A DNA stretch of 47,924 nucleotides from assembly GCA_964058805.1 (NCBI GenBank), contig CAXKVV010000066.1:1-47924 (forward strand). Direction: 5' to 3'. The notes beneath the pieces were generated by a model that was not told the DNA's origin, made no database searches, and worked only from the letters and a program-made list of their open reading frames with translations. A program made the position numbers and the translations under genes. This document shows positions 8,877 through 20,023 of the stretch, piece by piece (the first letter of the stretch is position 1; every line of letters starts with the position of its first letter). The DNA is from Schoenoplectus triqueter (lineage: Eukaryota > Streptophyta > Magnoliopsida > Poales > Cyperaceae).

Positions 8877-10487
8877 TTCCCAATAAAATATTTGGGCTTA
8901 CCACTCTCAAACAAAAAATTGGCAAAAGAACACTACATGGGTTTAATATAAAAGTTCAGAAGCAAGCTCCCGGGATGGAAGACAACTTTACTATCTCCAG
9001 GTGGGAGACTCACTCTTCTTAATTCATCATTAACCTCATATCCAATTTTCTTCATGTCTACTTTCTTGCTGCCTTAGTAGGTCATAAAGGAAATTGACAA
9101 AATCAGGAGAATTTTTTTATGGCATGGACACAAAGAGCAAGGCACGGGTAAACATATGAACCCGGTAAATTGGGACATAGTCACAAGGCCAAAAAATATA
9201 AGGGGATTAGGAGTAATAGATCTCAAAGTGTTTAATCAAGCGCTCATGGCTAAGCAAATATGGAATTGGCTCAGTAAGCCGAAATGGCCACTCCACTCTT
9301 TGATCAACCAACCAATTCACATTAGGCCATGGCTATAACTTCGAACAACTCATTTCTAGCGGCCTAAAAAACATGGAGTCATTCTTCACGGCTTCAACGA
9401 GGATGCAAGTTACCAGTGGAACAAGCGCAAGATTCTGGGTGGATTGATGGAATGACCAAAGCTTTATCAACATGTTTGAAACACTTCACTCTTATACGGC
9501 ACAACTAGAAATTTCTGTAGTGGAGGCGATGAAAAGTAATCAATGAGAATTACATTTCAGACAACCATTATCATTATAGGCGTAAAATTAGCTGCAACAA
9601 ATGACATAAATGTTGGCACAAGTGCAATTAACCGAGGGACAAACAGATGAAATTTCATGGAAATGGACAAAAATAGGGAAGTTTATGATAAGTTCATACT
9701 ACATAGCGTTTAAAGAAGGAGCCTCCATCGCTTGCTATTTTGCTAGCATATGGAAGCTAAACCTACCCACAAGAGTTGTTATATTTGAGTGACTTTTGTT
9801 GAAGAATAAACTATTCACAGTTGATAATTTGATCAGAAGAGGCTGATCGATAGTAAACATGTGTTATCTCTGTCGCCAACAAGGGGGAAAGTGCAAAGTA
9901 TATGTTTCAACAATGTCAATATATACGGGAAGTGCTGCAACTTATCTTGCAGAGGAACGACCGCCAAATAACTTATTCAGATGCCTTCCGAGAGGGAGAT
10001 TGTGAAAGGGTTATAAAAGAATAAGGCCACAAAAAATGCAAAAGGATGCTTGTGACGTTCAACTTTGTTATATGAAGAGAGAGACATGCCGGGATTTTTT
10101 AAGAAGAGTACAAAACAACATTGCAGCTGCAAAATGAAGTATGTACAGAATATGAAAACTTGTTTGCATAACAGAGATGAAAAAAAAACACTCTCAACAA
10201 CTCCAGCTGCTGTTGAGAGCAATTTGACCTACAGCCCAGAATTTTCACCAATTCATTCTGACAAGAGAGGGCAATGCAGAGGTGCTGGCAAGATAACCCA
10301 GAAAGCAACCAGATAGATTGTTATTGTTAGATCTTAATATAGCCATTTGCAATCCTTTACATTCTTTACTGTTTTCAATCCCTTATATTCTTTACTTTTC
10401 ATTATTTTCTTTGTTTTGTAACTCAGGTCACACTTTGTGACCATTTAAAATTTGAAGGCTAGACCTTCACCTTTTTCATAAAAAAAA
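8877..10487 (+). pseudogene. LINE (non-LTR retrotransposon) 3' part: reverse transcriptase end and zf-RVT domain
   Basis: Coding sequence starts abruptly at 8877 with the residues FPIKYLGLPL, a hallmark of the C-terminal part of plant LINE reverse transcriptase. It continues through LPGWK, GGRLTLLNS and FLWHG motifs to 9338, with stops at about 8950 and 9077. A second piece (about 9610-9900) matches the zinc-binding zf-RVT region (WKWTKIGKF, LPTRVVIFE, MCYLCRQ) and has further stops. An untranslated tail ends in a run of 8 A (10480-10487). The 5' part is missing because the LTR element inserted here. Many stops and frameshifts make it an old, dead copy. Confidence 0.85.
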
Positions 10488-11668
10488 CTGTTAACCCCAT
10501 AAAATCAACTTGGCAATTGAGTTGGTCTCGTACGATCAAATATTCTTCTATTAATCAACATAGTTTGTTCAGTAGATAATTAAATTATTAAAAAAGTTCT
10601 TACGGATTGACTTATATAAATTATATAAATTATGCTTCTGTCATAGATATTAGTAATGAACAATAAATGAGTAAAAAACATGAATGTAAAAACGAAGAAA
10701 GAAGTAAACAGAGAGAAAAGTAAAAGAAAAAAAATATATATTAATCAATATCATCTTCATTCGAGTAGGTCATATAAGTTGGATTCTGAATTAAAGACGT
10801 CATGGTGAAATCATAATGATCGAGATACAAATTAAAATCTTATTCGTATAAGGTAATAGATTTTTCTATAATTTAAATTTAAATATTATCCGTTAATTGA
10901 ATTATTTACTTGACCTAAATTGTGTTAGTTGAACTTTGGCTTGAAATATCGATCGATGATCTAAATTAATTAAACGTTAATAAATATAACTGGACTTCTC
11001 TAGAGTTGATAATTAATTTTATTCATTCATGAGATCATAAGTCGTGACTTGAGATATGGGTGGATGATCAAAATTATGTGGATTTACCTTTAACTTGAGA
11101 TATAGATCGATGACCTGAATTGTATGGATTGACCATTGAGTCGATGATCTGAATTATCTAAATTGATTAGATTTTGATAATTAAAATTATGATGGACGCT
11201 GATACTGAATTTGATGCATATATGATTATAATATTAACTAAGCAGCTGAATGTTCTATGTGAGATAAATGAAACTGATTGAATTATACATGACTAAACAT
11301 GTTGTAAGCTAACTCTTCCGTATTCTAAAAGGGAGAGTCCACACAACTCGTAAAGGGTTGTGAGTGAAAGATGACTCTGTGAAATTTTATTTTCTAGTGG
11401 ATTTATGGGATATCCCCACTTATCACAATGAACACGGTGTGTTATTTTCACGTGTCTATGCATAATTGGTTGTTAAAATTATAAGTGCTTAAATCATAAT
11501 TATTTACATTGTATTTTTTATAGATAAGAATGAATTATTATTATTTTAAATACTTTGAGAGGAACTATTGTATTTATATTTATTATAAAGAAGTTGTGTC
11601 GTTAAATAATCAACTACTGAGCTTTATAAAAAAAATATTCTCATAGCGTTTCATTTTGAGGTGTTACA
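10488..11668. other. AT-rich, LTR-like fragment
   Basis: No gene is visible. Loose tandem copies of a GATCGATGATCTGAATT-like unit lie at about 10940-11165. The stretch ends in GAGGTGTTACA (to 11668), which resembles the 3' terminus of plant gypsy LTRs. No matching TG start or target duplication could be placed, so the LTR reading is tentative. Confidence 0.35.
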
Positions 11669-11888
11669 TTACCTTTATTCAAACTTAAAATTATATTCAA
11701 TTGCTAAATTATGGTTTAAGAACATAATAATCATAATTATTATAACTAAATTATCTTAAAACTAAATTTAATTAAAAATCATTATAAAGATAAATTCCAT
11801 CAGCTAATAATCCTCAAATAGCAAGTGCTATTTGATATAAGTTACTATTCTTAGATAATTAGATGTAATAATTAAATATAACGGTTTA

Positions 11889-11913
11889 GTATATATATAT
11901 ATATATATATATA
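11889..11913. repeat. (TA)n microsatellite
   Basis: An uninterrupted run of alternating T and A abuts the left edge of the chromovirus remnant and hides its exact terminus. Confidence 0.9.
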
Positions 11914-12362
11914 ATTATCTTAATTGGATCAATTACAACTTACAAGGAAATTGAGAGAAATGACTGAAAAGAGAGTATAAGAGAGTGTTTTGGGATATAA
12001 TTGAGAATTATTAGATAATAGATAAAAGAGTTACAGTTTGAGAAGATAAAGATAAGAGTTTCATCAATTCATTCAAAAACTCTCTTACAGAAGATAACTA
12101 AGGTAATTGGCACTGTCAGACTGTGCCTCTTAACGATATCTGCAGTTCTCGACTAATGCAATCCCTCATCTCCATTGCGCTTTAACGGTTCCTCTCCATT
12201 TATACTGCAATTGATAAGTATGCAATGGACCTCAACTTCCTCAACGCTTCATTTAAACTATTAATCGGCCCATTTGACTCTAGCCTTTCGATTTTTACCA
12301 ATTCAAACATTTCAACAGCTCACAGCTATATAACCTGTCTCAGCCATTGTCAGTACATGACA
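11914..12362 (-). repeat. 3' LTR of the chromovirus remnant
   Basis: It aligns with 13099-13598, for example AAGGTAATTGGCACTGTCA and the shared segment ending in CCTGTCTCAGCC. It abuts the polypurine tract on the minus strand. Confidence 0.75.
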
Positions 12363-12650
12363 ATACCCCTCCCATTAAAGAAAGCTTGTCCTCAAGCTTT
12401 ATAAATAAAAGTTGCACACATATGGCTGCATAGTGCTTCGATGATGCTTCATCATCAACAAGGTTGGAAAGTTTAGCAAGGATTTCAGTTTCTGATTGGT
12501 TCTTTCTTTTCACTAAACTTCTGTCTAGTATTGTGATGGGTTCAACTCTGATTTGGCCACCATTACTGACAACCAGCAACTTAACAGAGGATTTACCCAG
12601 AAGACCTCTACGTTGAGCATGAGCCAATGGGTCCCTGCATCTTTTGGTAA
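12363..12650 (-). pseudogene. Chromodomain remnant at the end of chromovirus pol
   Basis: The minus-strand translation has the typical order PITILDRSLVKRKNQ, a damaged Trp-rich middle, YAAICVQ and LEDKLSLMGG, as at the C-terminus of chromovirus integrases. In functional copies this domain steers insertion to marked chromatin. Expected aromatic residues are missing (SSKHYA where a Trp-Glu pair is usual), so the domain is degraded. The open frame runs on into the LTR and stops at 12340. Confidence 0.7.
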
Positions 12651-13085
12651 TTCAATTGTAATTTGAAGATTTGGGAACTGATAACACCAAAATGTATGAC
12701 TCGACCCTGTAATTTCTTTCTTAATCTACTAGTAAAGTTGTGCTGCGTTTGTAAAATCTTAATAATTATTCTTCTCAGCCCTATGAAGACCAGTTAGGTT
12801 CTTTTGCAGTACTAGTATTGATTTACATGCTAGTAGAAGCTCATCTTCCCACAGTACCTCTGCACCATAATACCAATATTGTGATTGAACCACAGTACCA
12901 GTTCCAATCTCTTACTGAGTCAAACTGTACTATTCTTGATATATTGTCATCGGATCGCAGCTCAGGTGTTGTCAAAATTTGTCTGAGTAATCATGGTGAG
13001 AAAATCGGAATGAAGAAATGGAAATGGAAACGATGAAGAACAACCTGGAAATCATGAATTGCAACCCAGATGAGACCGAAAAGGC

Positions 13086-13098
13086 TCTGATATCAATT
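13086..13098 (-). promoter_or_regulatory. Degenerate primer-binding site of the chromovirus
   Basis: On the minus strand TTGATATCAGAGC matches the methionine-tRNA site TTGGTATCAGAGC with one change. It lies right next to the 5' LTR and reads into a gag-leader sequence. Confidence 0.7.
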
Positions 13099-13598
13099 AT
13101 AATGATTTTAGTTGGATCAATTTCAAGGAAATTAACAGAAATTGCTGAAAATAGAGTATTTTGGGATAAAATTGAGAATTTGTTGGATAATAGAGAAAAA
13201 CAAATTACAGTTTTGAGAAGATAGAAATAAGAGTTTCATCAATTCATTCATCAACTACTCCCTTATATAAGGTAGCTATATATAGTAATTCAATTACTAA
13301 GGCAAACAGTAAAAAAAAAAACTAAGGTAATTGGCACTGTCAAACTATGCCTCTAACGAAATCTGCATTTCTCAACTAATGCTATCCCTCATCTTCATTG
13401 CACTTCAACGGTTCCTCTCCAGTCATACTATAATTGACAAGTATGCAATGGGCCTCAACTTGTTAACTCCTCAATGCTTACTTCATTTAAGCTATTAATC
13501 AGCCCATTTGACTCTAGCCTTTCGATATTGACCAATTCAAACATTTCAACAGCTCCCAGCTGCATAACCTGTCTCAGCCCATTATCTACTACATGACA
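13099..13598 (-). repeat. 5' LTR of the chromovirus remnant
   Basis: This is the second direct copy. It contains an AT-rich/poly(A) insertion of about 40 bp at 13280-13322 that the other LTR lacks. The exact TG/CA edge next to the primer-binding site is uncertain by several bases. Confidence 0.72.
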
Positions 13599-13738
13599 AT
13601 ATCAATTGGCTAACCTTCATATGGGCTGATTAACTAATTATATACAAAACTTAATAAGTATTATCCATTTATTAACATAATAATACACATACAGCAATGA
13701 TAATTATTGTTGTTCCATTGAATCGATTCAAAAATTAT

Positions 13739-14904
13739 TGTTACACTAAACGCCTTCTTTGATTTGTCGATTTACAAAATAACCTTGAATTTTACAATTT
13801 GTCTTGTTTGAGTTTTGTGCAGGGATTAAAATGCAAATGGATTAGTGCACAAAAACTAAGACTAATGATGGGATACAAGAGCTTAATCAAGACTGTATTA
13901 GGCTTAGGTTTAGTTAGATTTTAACTGAGTTGAATTGGTTAAGATAAATTGAGCTTAAATAACAGAGAAAAATATTTCTGCCCAGTGAATCGTTATAACG
14001 GTTCATCTCAATACTCAAAAATATTCTACGGCAGAATAGTTCACATAGAAACCAGAACGTATCGTTATGTAACGATTCAGTAATCGTTGCAACGATTTAT
14101 GAAACGTATAACGATTAAGTGAATCGTTATAACGTTTCAGCTCAATCAGATCCAACGGCTATTATTTCTAACCCGTTATAACGATTCTCAAATCGTTATA
14201 ATGGTTCAGGATGAAAATAGTTTCTTCAGCTGTTTCAGAAGATCTATTTTAAAAAGATCACCTCTCTCACTGATTTTTGATGAGATCTGTCTAGTTAAAT
14301 CATTACTCCAGAGAGCTTACTAGCCATATACAAAGTGAGAGAGATAATCCAAGAGATTGAAACATTCAATTAGTCAAATTCTTATTTAAGCTCAATCTAG
14401 CTTCTCTCTATTCTCCCAACTTGATCCTTCGTGATCTTCTTGTAATCCGTTTCTTGAGCTGTAGTGCTCACCTTTTTCTTGAGTGTGTTGTCACTCACTT
14501 CTTGTTTTGAGTGTGTTGTTACTCACATTTTTAAGTGTATTGCCACTCTTGTTACCAATAGGCTTGGCAACCCATTTTTGTGTAAGGGACCAAGTTCTAC
14601 AAGTGTAAAACTATTTTTTAGTATTTCGGCTCAACCTGAATTGTTAGATGTTGAGAGTCCCGAAGACGTAAGCATTTTTTAAGTCGAACTTCGTTACATC
14701 TTGTGTTCTTGTTTTATCTTTTCTTTTGTTTTCTCACATTTCTTTGATTGCTATATTCTTATGAGAATTAAATCGAATTGAATTATATTCCGTTGCTATT
14801 ATACTTGAACACTAAGCCCCAAATCAGTTTATACATTTCTACCTTATGTTATTTACATTCTTGCTCTATTTTTGACTTTTAATACCACCATCCTAGTGCT
14901 AACA
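13739..14904 (+). repeat. Solo LTR with 5-bp target duplication
   Basis: The termini are TGTTA (13739-13743) and TAACA (14900-14904). They are flanked on both sides by ATTAT (13734-13738 and 14905-14909). The 1166-bp body has LTR-like composition: an AGAGAGAGAT leader, then CT-rich sequence and repeated GTGTGTTGTCACTCAC-like units (14479-14550). The content resembles copia (Sirevirus-like) LTRs, but lineage is uncertain. A cluster of CGTTATAACG palindromes lies at 13988-14206. A solo LTR arises by recombination between the two LTRs of a full element. Confidence 0.75.
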
Positions 14905-14909
14905 ATTAT

Positions 14910-16560
14910 ATTTTGTTATATATAAATATTAACTTTGTATATATCAGAAAAATAACTAGTACTGATATGAAAGCTTATTTTGATAAGATGATACCTCAAT
15001 TAATTATTTTTTGATATATATATTCTTTAATAATCTTTATATGATTTAATATCTCAAAACTAAATACGATAAACTTGATTACTGTAATGCTGAATTTATA
15101 ATTAAAATTTTCAATTTAATGCATAGTTGCATTAATTATTGAAATTGTCACAAGCATTACAACGTTTATGCAAATCATTGTAACGTATATTTTATCTCAT
15201 GACTTTTCAGATTTGAAACTGTACAAAGAAAATTTAAAAAATATGTTGTCATAACATAACTATACAACCAGCCTATTTGTGATTTTTTGAGAAAAATATA
15301 TTAGTAACATACTAATTTTATTTAAAAAAATATCAAGGACAATGTTATGAACAACTTTTATTTTGAATACTTTTCAATTTGAACCATCTAAAGTATTATT
15401 CCGGGAGGAATATCAACAAAGGACAATCCAAAAACTAACGAAGAATTCAGTAAATAATACTATTTTTAAAATTTTTAGAGCGAAATAAATTATTAAAATA
15501 TTGATTTTATTTGATAAAAATATCAGATGAGATGTTAGAAATAACTTTTATTTTGGACACTTTTTATTTTGAGCACTTTAAAATACTGTTTTGAGCAAAA
15601 TACCAGCAGATGACTGTTCTGAAAATCGGAAGCTATCAGGACTATTCAAATGTTTGAATGATATTTACAGCGTATTTTTGCATATAAATTGATGTAAAAA
15701 CTCCTCTTGATATGTAATTTAATAATATAAAATAATATACATATGTCACATTCATGGATCGGTACAATTTTTTAGTTCTTTTCGGGTAAAGGGCTGAACT
15801 GCACAACTGAGGGTATTTTTAAAAGAGAATGGATCCAATTACCATTTTTTTGGTGCCCATGGTGTCTATTTATTTATTTATGTATAAATTTAAAAATATG
15901 AACTGTTAGATGTATTCTATATCATATCAATTATATGTATATGAAAAAAAAAATAACTTTATTTGAATAGCCATCAAGTAACGTGTCTAAATTGTAAAAT
16001 TTGGTCCATTGATTTTATTAACGCTTGATGCCTATATCAATAATATCGAAATGATATAATTTTTTGTATACATATATAAGATGATATTTACCAAAATGGT
16101 GGTAATTGGATTCCTTCTCTTTTTAAAAAATCTGCTTAAGAAACCTTTCGGACCAGATTAGAATGTTATCAATAAGGTTATAATAAACAACTTTTATATT
16201 AAAAACTTTTATATTTAAAATTATTTTAATATACATTTGGGGCTGTTTAACAAAGAAATTTCAGAAAAATAAAAAATAGCTCAATTTTGGGAAAAATAAC
16301 TCAATTTTTGAATTTAAATATTTTTGAAAATTGCTCAATTTTCGGAAAAATAGCTCAATTTTTGAAAATAGAGCATTGCAAATTATTATTAATAAAATAT
16401 TCAAACAATAAAATAGTTAAAATCATCCAATCCATAAATAAAAATATCAATTTTGATTGGATCATTTAACCCGAAACTAGCACTTCCGAAATCAATTAAT
16501 CAAGTGAGCTTTACTGGAACAGGTGTTAAATGTCTACAAAGCATATATTCTTTGTGTGTT
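14910..16560. other. AT-rich intergenic DNA with short duplications
   Basis: No gene is seen. A degenerate tandem duplication of roughly 190 bp is visible (about 15300-15430 against 15490-15620; shared AACTTTTATTTTG). At 16275-16370 a unit containing TAGCTCAATTTT is repeated about four times. Confidence 0.55.
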
Positions 16561-16946
16561 TAGGGCATGGATGTCAATGGGTCGGGTTCGGGTCGGGTCA
16601 TATTATTTTATTATTATTTCTGATCTGACTCGATTAAATTCGGGTCAAAAAATCTTAACCCATATCCGACCCGTGTAAAATAATTAAATATTTATTAATT
16701 ATTTTTATATAATTTTAAGCAATAAAATATTATTAATTTATAATTAATCTTAATTAGTATATAATTACTGTATATTTAAGATTTAATTAATACTAAATCA
16801 CTAAATTACTTTAAAAAACATAGTTAATCGGGTCGGGTCGGGTCGGGTCGACCCGAATTCAACCCAATTTGGATCAAAAAATCAAACTCATACCCGATCT
16901 ATTTATTTTCAGGTCATGTCGGGTCGGATCAATAATTGACACCCCT
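16561..16946. mobile_element. GGGTCGGG-rich hAT-like nonautonomous element
   Basis: The ends are TAGGGCATGGATGTCAAT and, read in reverse complement, TAGGGGTGTCAATTATTG. They are imperfect terminal inverted repeats followed internally by GGGTCGGG runs on one side and the inverted form on the other. The TAGGGGTGTCAAT end is familiar from hAT-type plant elements. No clean 8-bp target duplication was found, so the ends may have decayed. Confidence 0.55.
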
Positions 16947-19064
16947 AATTTAGGATAATAGAATTATATTCGAAATGGAATCAATAAAATAAATTAATTA
17001 TTTATCTCTTGTACTTGTGTTGTTATGTGGATGATTATAGATTTATCGAATCTGAACTATCGAGTAACGTAACCAAGTTAGTTAATGAGAAACACAATAA
17101 CATTAACAAATAAGTATTAAGATGGTAAATATAATTAGAACTCGAATAAAAGGGCTTAACAACATACACTTAACGTGATTAATGAATTAAATTAACGAAA
17201 TCTTGAATAAAATAATAAGAAACCCATAATAGTGAATAAAAAGATTAAACACCATAAAATGAAGTAAAAACACATTAACTAATTTTCGACACCCTATAAA
17301 TGCAGTAGAAATATTACCAAAATTTTTAAGGAACAGACGATAAAACTCAAACGAACGTTAACTTAAAATGATGTTATAATTAATTATCAAATACGAAATA
17401 ATCACATTAAAACTAATATAACTTAATTTAAATTTATAATAGGTGATTTAGTCAACTTAGATTCACTCGCGGAGTTCGAGGCTGATCCCAACCCCGCATA
17501 CACAGATGTCGATTCCGAGGTGGGCGTATTACCTCCGTAATAGAGCGACTTTATGATCCTCACTAGCACTCCCAAGTACGGAATCCTGGGATTTGATTTT
17601 CTTTCTTCAGAATTAAGAACCCAAACCGAAATGAACTGTTTTAAAAAAAATAAACTGAATTACGGTTTTTCTCTGACCAAACACTATTTTGAGACCAAAC
17701 TTGACCTATCATTTGCATTCGGTAACTGACCAGCATATTTGAGACCTACCCACATTTATATATCATTTCATATCATTTCACATGTAGATAGGATAAGAGT
17801 AGGACTCGGGAAATAGTCCCGAGATAGTATTAGATCAGAATTAAAATAATAAAGTTATAGACTATGAATGTTAGGTTAAATACTATTACTATCACTAATT
17901 AATAATTAAATTGGTAGTTAATCATACATTAAATGCATGAGAGAGTACTAAGAGGCTGGCCGGATGATCTCCGTTGGAGGTTGCCTTGTATACCAGCCCA
18001 ACGGGTTACATTCAGTAAACTAGTTGGCCCGTGGGGCCCCTTGGTCTGAGTATACACTACGCATCTGCGCCTGTCGGTCATTCACCGACCCCGTCATTTG
18101 ACGGGTTCAACAGCGCCACCAGATTGTTTTACTTTTGATCAATATTATATTATTATTATTATTATATTTATGATTTGATTCTAAATTTAATTAAGAGATT
18201 ATGATTGAAATGGCTTTCAGTGTTTAGTGTGGGCGGCTATATTCGAGTATGGATTCTACTCCATTTTATTATATTATTTTATTTAGTCAGCTTATTTGAG
18301 ATCTCTATATGTTCGAAGGGATAGGGAGAGAAAGTCAGGAATTCTTCTTTGGCCCCTGGTAGGTATAGGGAGGCTCCCATTTGTTATTATATTCATTTTG
18401 TCATTTCACGAGTAGTTATCTCATTTTGGCAATATGACAACTGAAGTCATATTATAATCCATTTTCTTTTATTTTATAAGGTGAATTACCAGATTTAGTA
18501 AACCAGAGTATGTATTTTTACACGCTCACTTCCTAGGGCGTTATCGCCCCGGTAGCCTGAATTGTCCGTTTATGCGGTAATGGCGCCGCATAAACATAAA
18601 GTCTTACGTTCATAAGTTGGGTCGCTGATGGCGCCCACTTAGGCAAGACCTAAGTTCATAAATTGGGACGCTGGTGGCGCCCGCTTGGGATAGATCTGGT
18701 AATTTGCAAATTGGGTATTTATTACGGGTGTTTCATTCTCGTATTTTATATTATATTTATATTATTATTCCATAGATTTTCTATCTTGGGTTTCCTTGTC
18801 ACATCATGTCATGATATTTTTGGGTTCCTTCTTTTGGGTTTTTATTTGAGAGATTTGCTGCCCATTTCGATGGAGTCAACCCCGCCGATGCAGGCGTTGT
18901 ATTTATTTGTTACTATGGACTGTGTTGTCATGTATTATTTATTATTATTTTATTTATTCTATATGGTTGTATTTATTCATTTAGCCTTCCGTACGCACGT
19001 CTCGTCATGCGTACGTGGCCGGATTAATCACCCCCTAATCTGTTTAATTATTTTTTAGGTGTGA
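16947..19064 (+). repeat. Tekay/Del-type LTR, 3' end clear, 5' end uncertain
   Basis: 17880-18640 matches 33545-34318 along its length, including ATTAAATGCATG, GCATCTGYGCCTGTCGG, CCCGTCATTTGRCGGGTT and GCGGYAWTGGCGCC. The sequence ends TTTTTTAGGTGTGACA at 19064, an LTR-like terminus. The other copy begins TGTGAAACCCCGC at 30134, which would be the matching start. No adjacent internal region is seen, so this is probably a solo or truncated LTR. The ORF 18663-19058 in it is not a recognised protein. Confidence 0.6.
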
Positions 19065-20023
19065 CATGAAGTATATGAGTTATGTTTGAGTGTGTGTTGG
19101 TTGTGCGTGAGAGCTATTTTGATTTATATGTTCTATGTGCATGTGAAAATGAATATCTCCTCTATGTCCTTAGTAGAGTCTTATATAGAGGAGTCATAAA
19201 TATGATTCTTTAACCAGAATTAATGAAATTTCAAGGGTGAAATCATGATATTAACTATGTCAGATCGTATTTACTATCATGTGTAACGACTACAAGATAC
19301 GAGAAAACAATAATGGTCATATTCAAAAGAGTGTCGAGTAGTTCTTGAGTTAGGCTAGAGAATATTTAGTTCGAGAATTATTCGAAATGAATCTTAAGTA
19401 AATGTAGGTCTTATATGGCCTATTTATGTGGTGTCTTAACTTTATAAACGTTCGGCTATAATTAGTAAGTTAATTGCAGCTTCGACAACATAACTCTATC
19501 AAATACCATAATATAATATTGCAAAAATAAACACGCCTCCATTGGTTGTAGTTTAATTAATTAATCAATGAACTTCATTCCCCTCTGTTGCAAGCATCCC
19601 CTAATTATTGATTGAGAAATTCTAATAAAAAAAAGAATTATGCTTATGAGTGAAAGGTAATATAAAAGAGAACATAAGAAGAAACAACCAAAATAATTGA
19701 AAAAAAAATGAGGGAAGTGCTCAATTTAGAACAGTACAATAAAACATGGAGGTTAATTTGTTGGGTAGCGAGATCAGTGAGTCACTGATCCAACTAACAT
19801 TTCGCTCGCGCTTCATAAGAAGCAACTAATACATAACTAAGAATCTCACAAATATAACTCTTTTTAGTACACTACACCTTCCCTCTCACACCCAAATTAA
19901 ACCATAACCAACCAATCAGATCACCAGTTATAAATACAACACAAATTGTGAACCTTCAAGAGTTATCTAGACTAGCCGAGACAATTCAAATAACCCCCAC
20001 AAACCAACAGAGTAGAACGGAGT
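19065..20023 (+). other. Upstream region of the P450 gene
   Basis: About 960 bp of non-repetitive AT-rich DNA separates the LTR from the P450. It holds the gene's TATA box and probable 5' leader. I see no other gene; the open frame 19948-20169 overlaps the P450 start in another frame and is a shadow. Confidence 0.6.
19929..19936 (+). promoter_or_regulatory. TATA box of the P450 gene
   Basis: TATAAATA lies 88 bp before the ATG, which would give a leader of about 55-65 bp. Position and sequence are typical for a plant core promoter. Confidence 0.6.

Larger units (their letters stand above)
11914..13598 (-). mobile_element. Internally deleted chromovirus (Ty3/gypsy) on the minus strand
   Basis: Two direct copies of a 450-500-bp sequence (about 11914-12362 and 13099-13598), both ending ACATGACA on the plus strand, flank about 740 bp. 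On the minus strand the right copy is followed by a primer-binding site and a short gag leader. The left copy is preceded by a chromodomain remnant and a polypurine tract (AATGGGAGGGG). Gag, protease, reverse transcriptase and integrase are deleted. The left LTR boundary is blurred by the TA microsatellite. The LTRs differ by many substitutions and by an insertion of about 40 bp, so the copy is old. Confidence 0.78.

Noticed and set aside
16561..16946. An 8-bp target duplication around the GGGTCGGG element
   Set aside because: Only TTTAGG-like similarity is seen at the two sides; no exact duplication could be set, so it was not claimed.
18663..19058. 131-codon hydrophobic open frame
   Set aside because: It lies within the Tekay/Del-type LTR and its composition follows the TTATT-rich DNA. 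No family resemblance.
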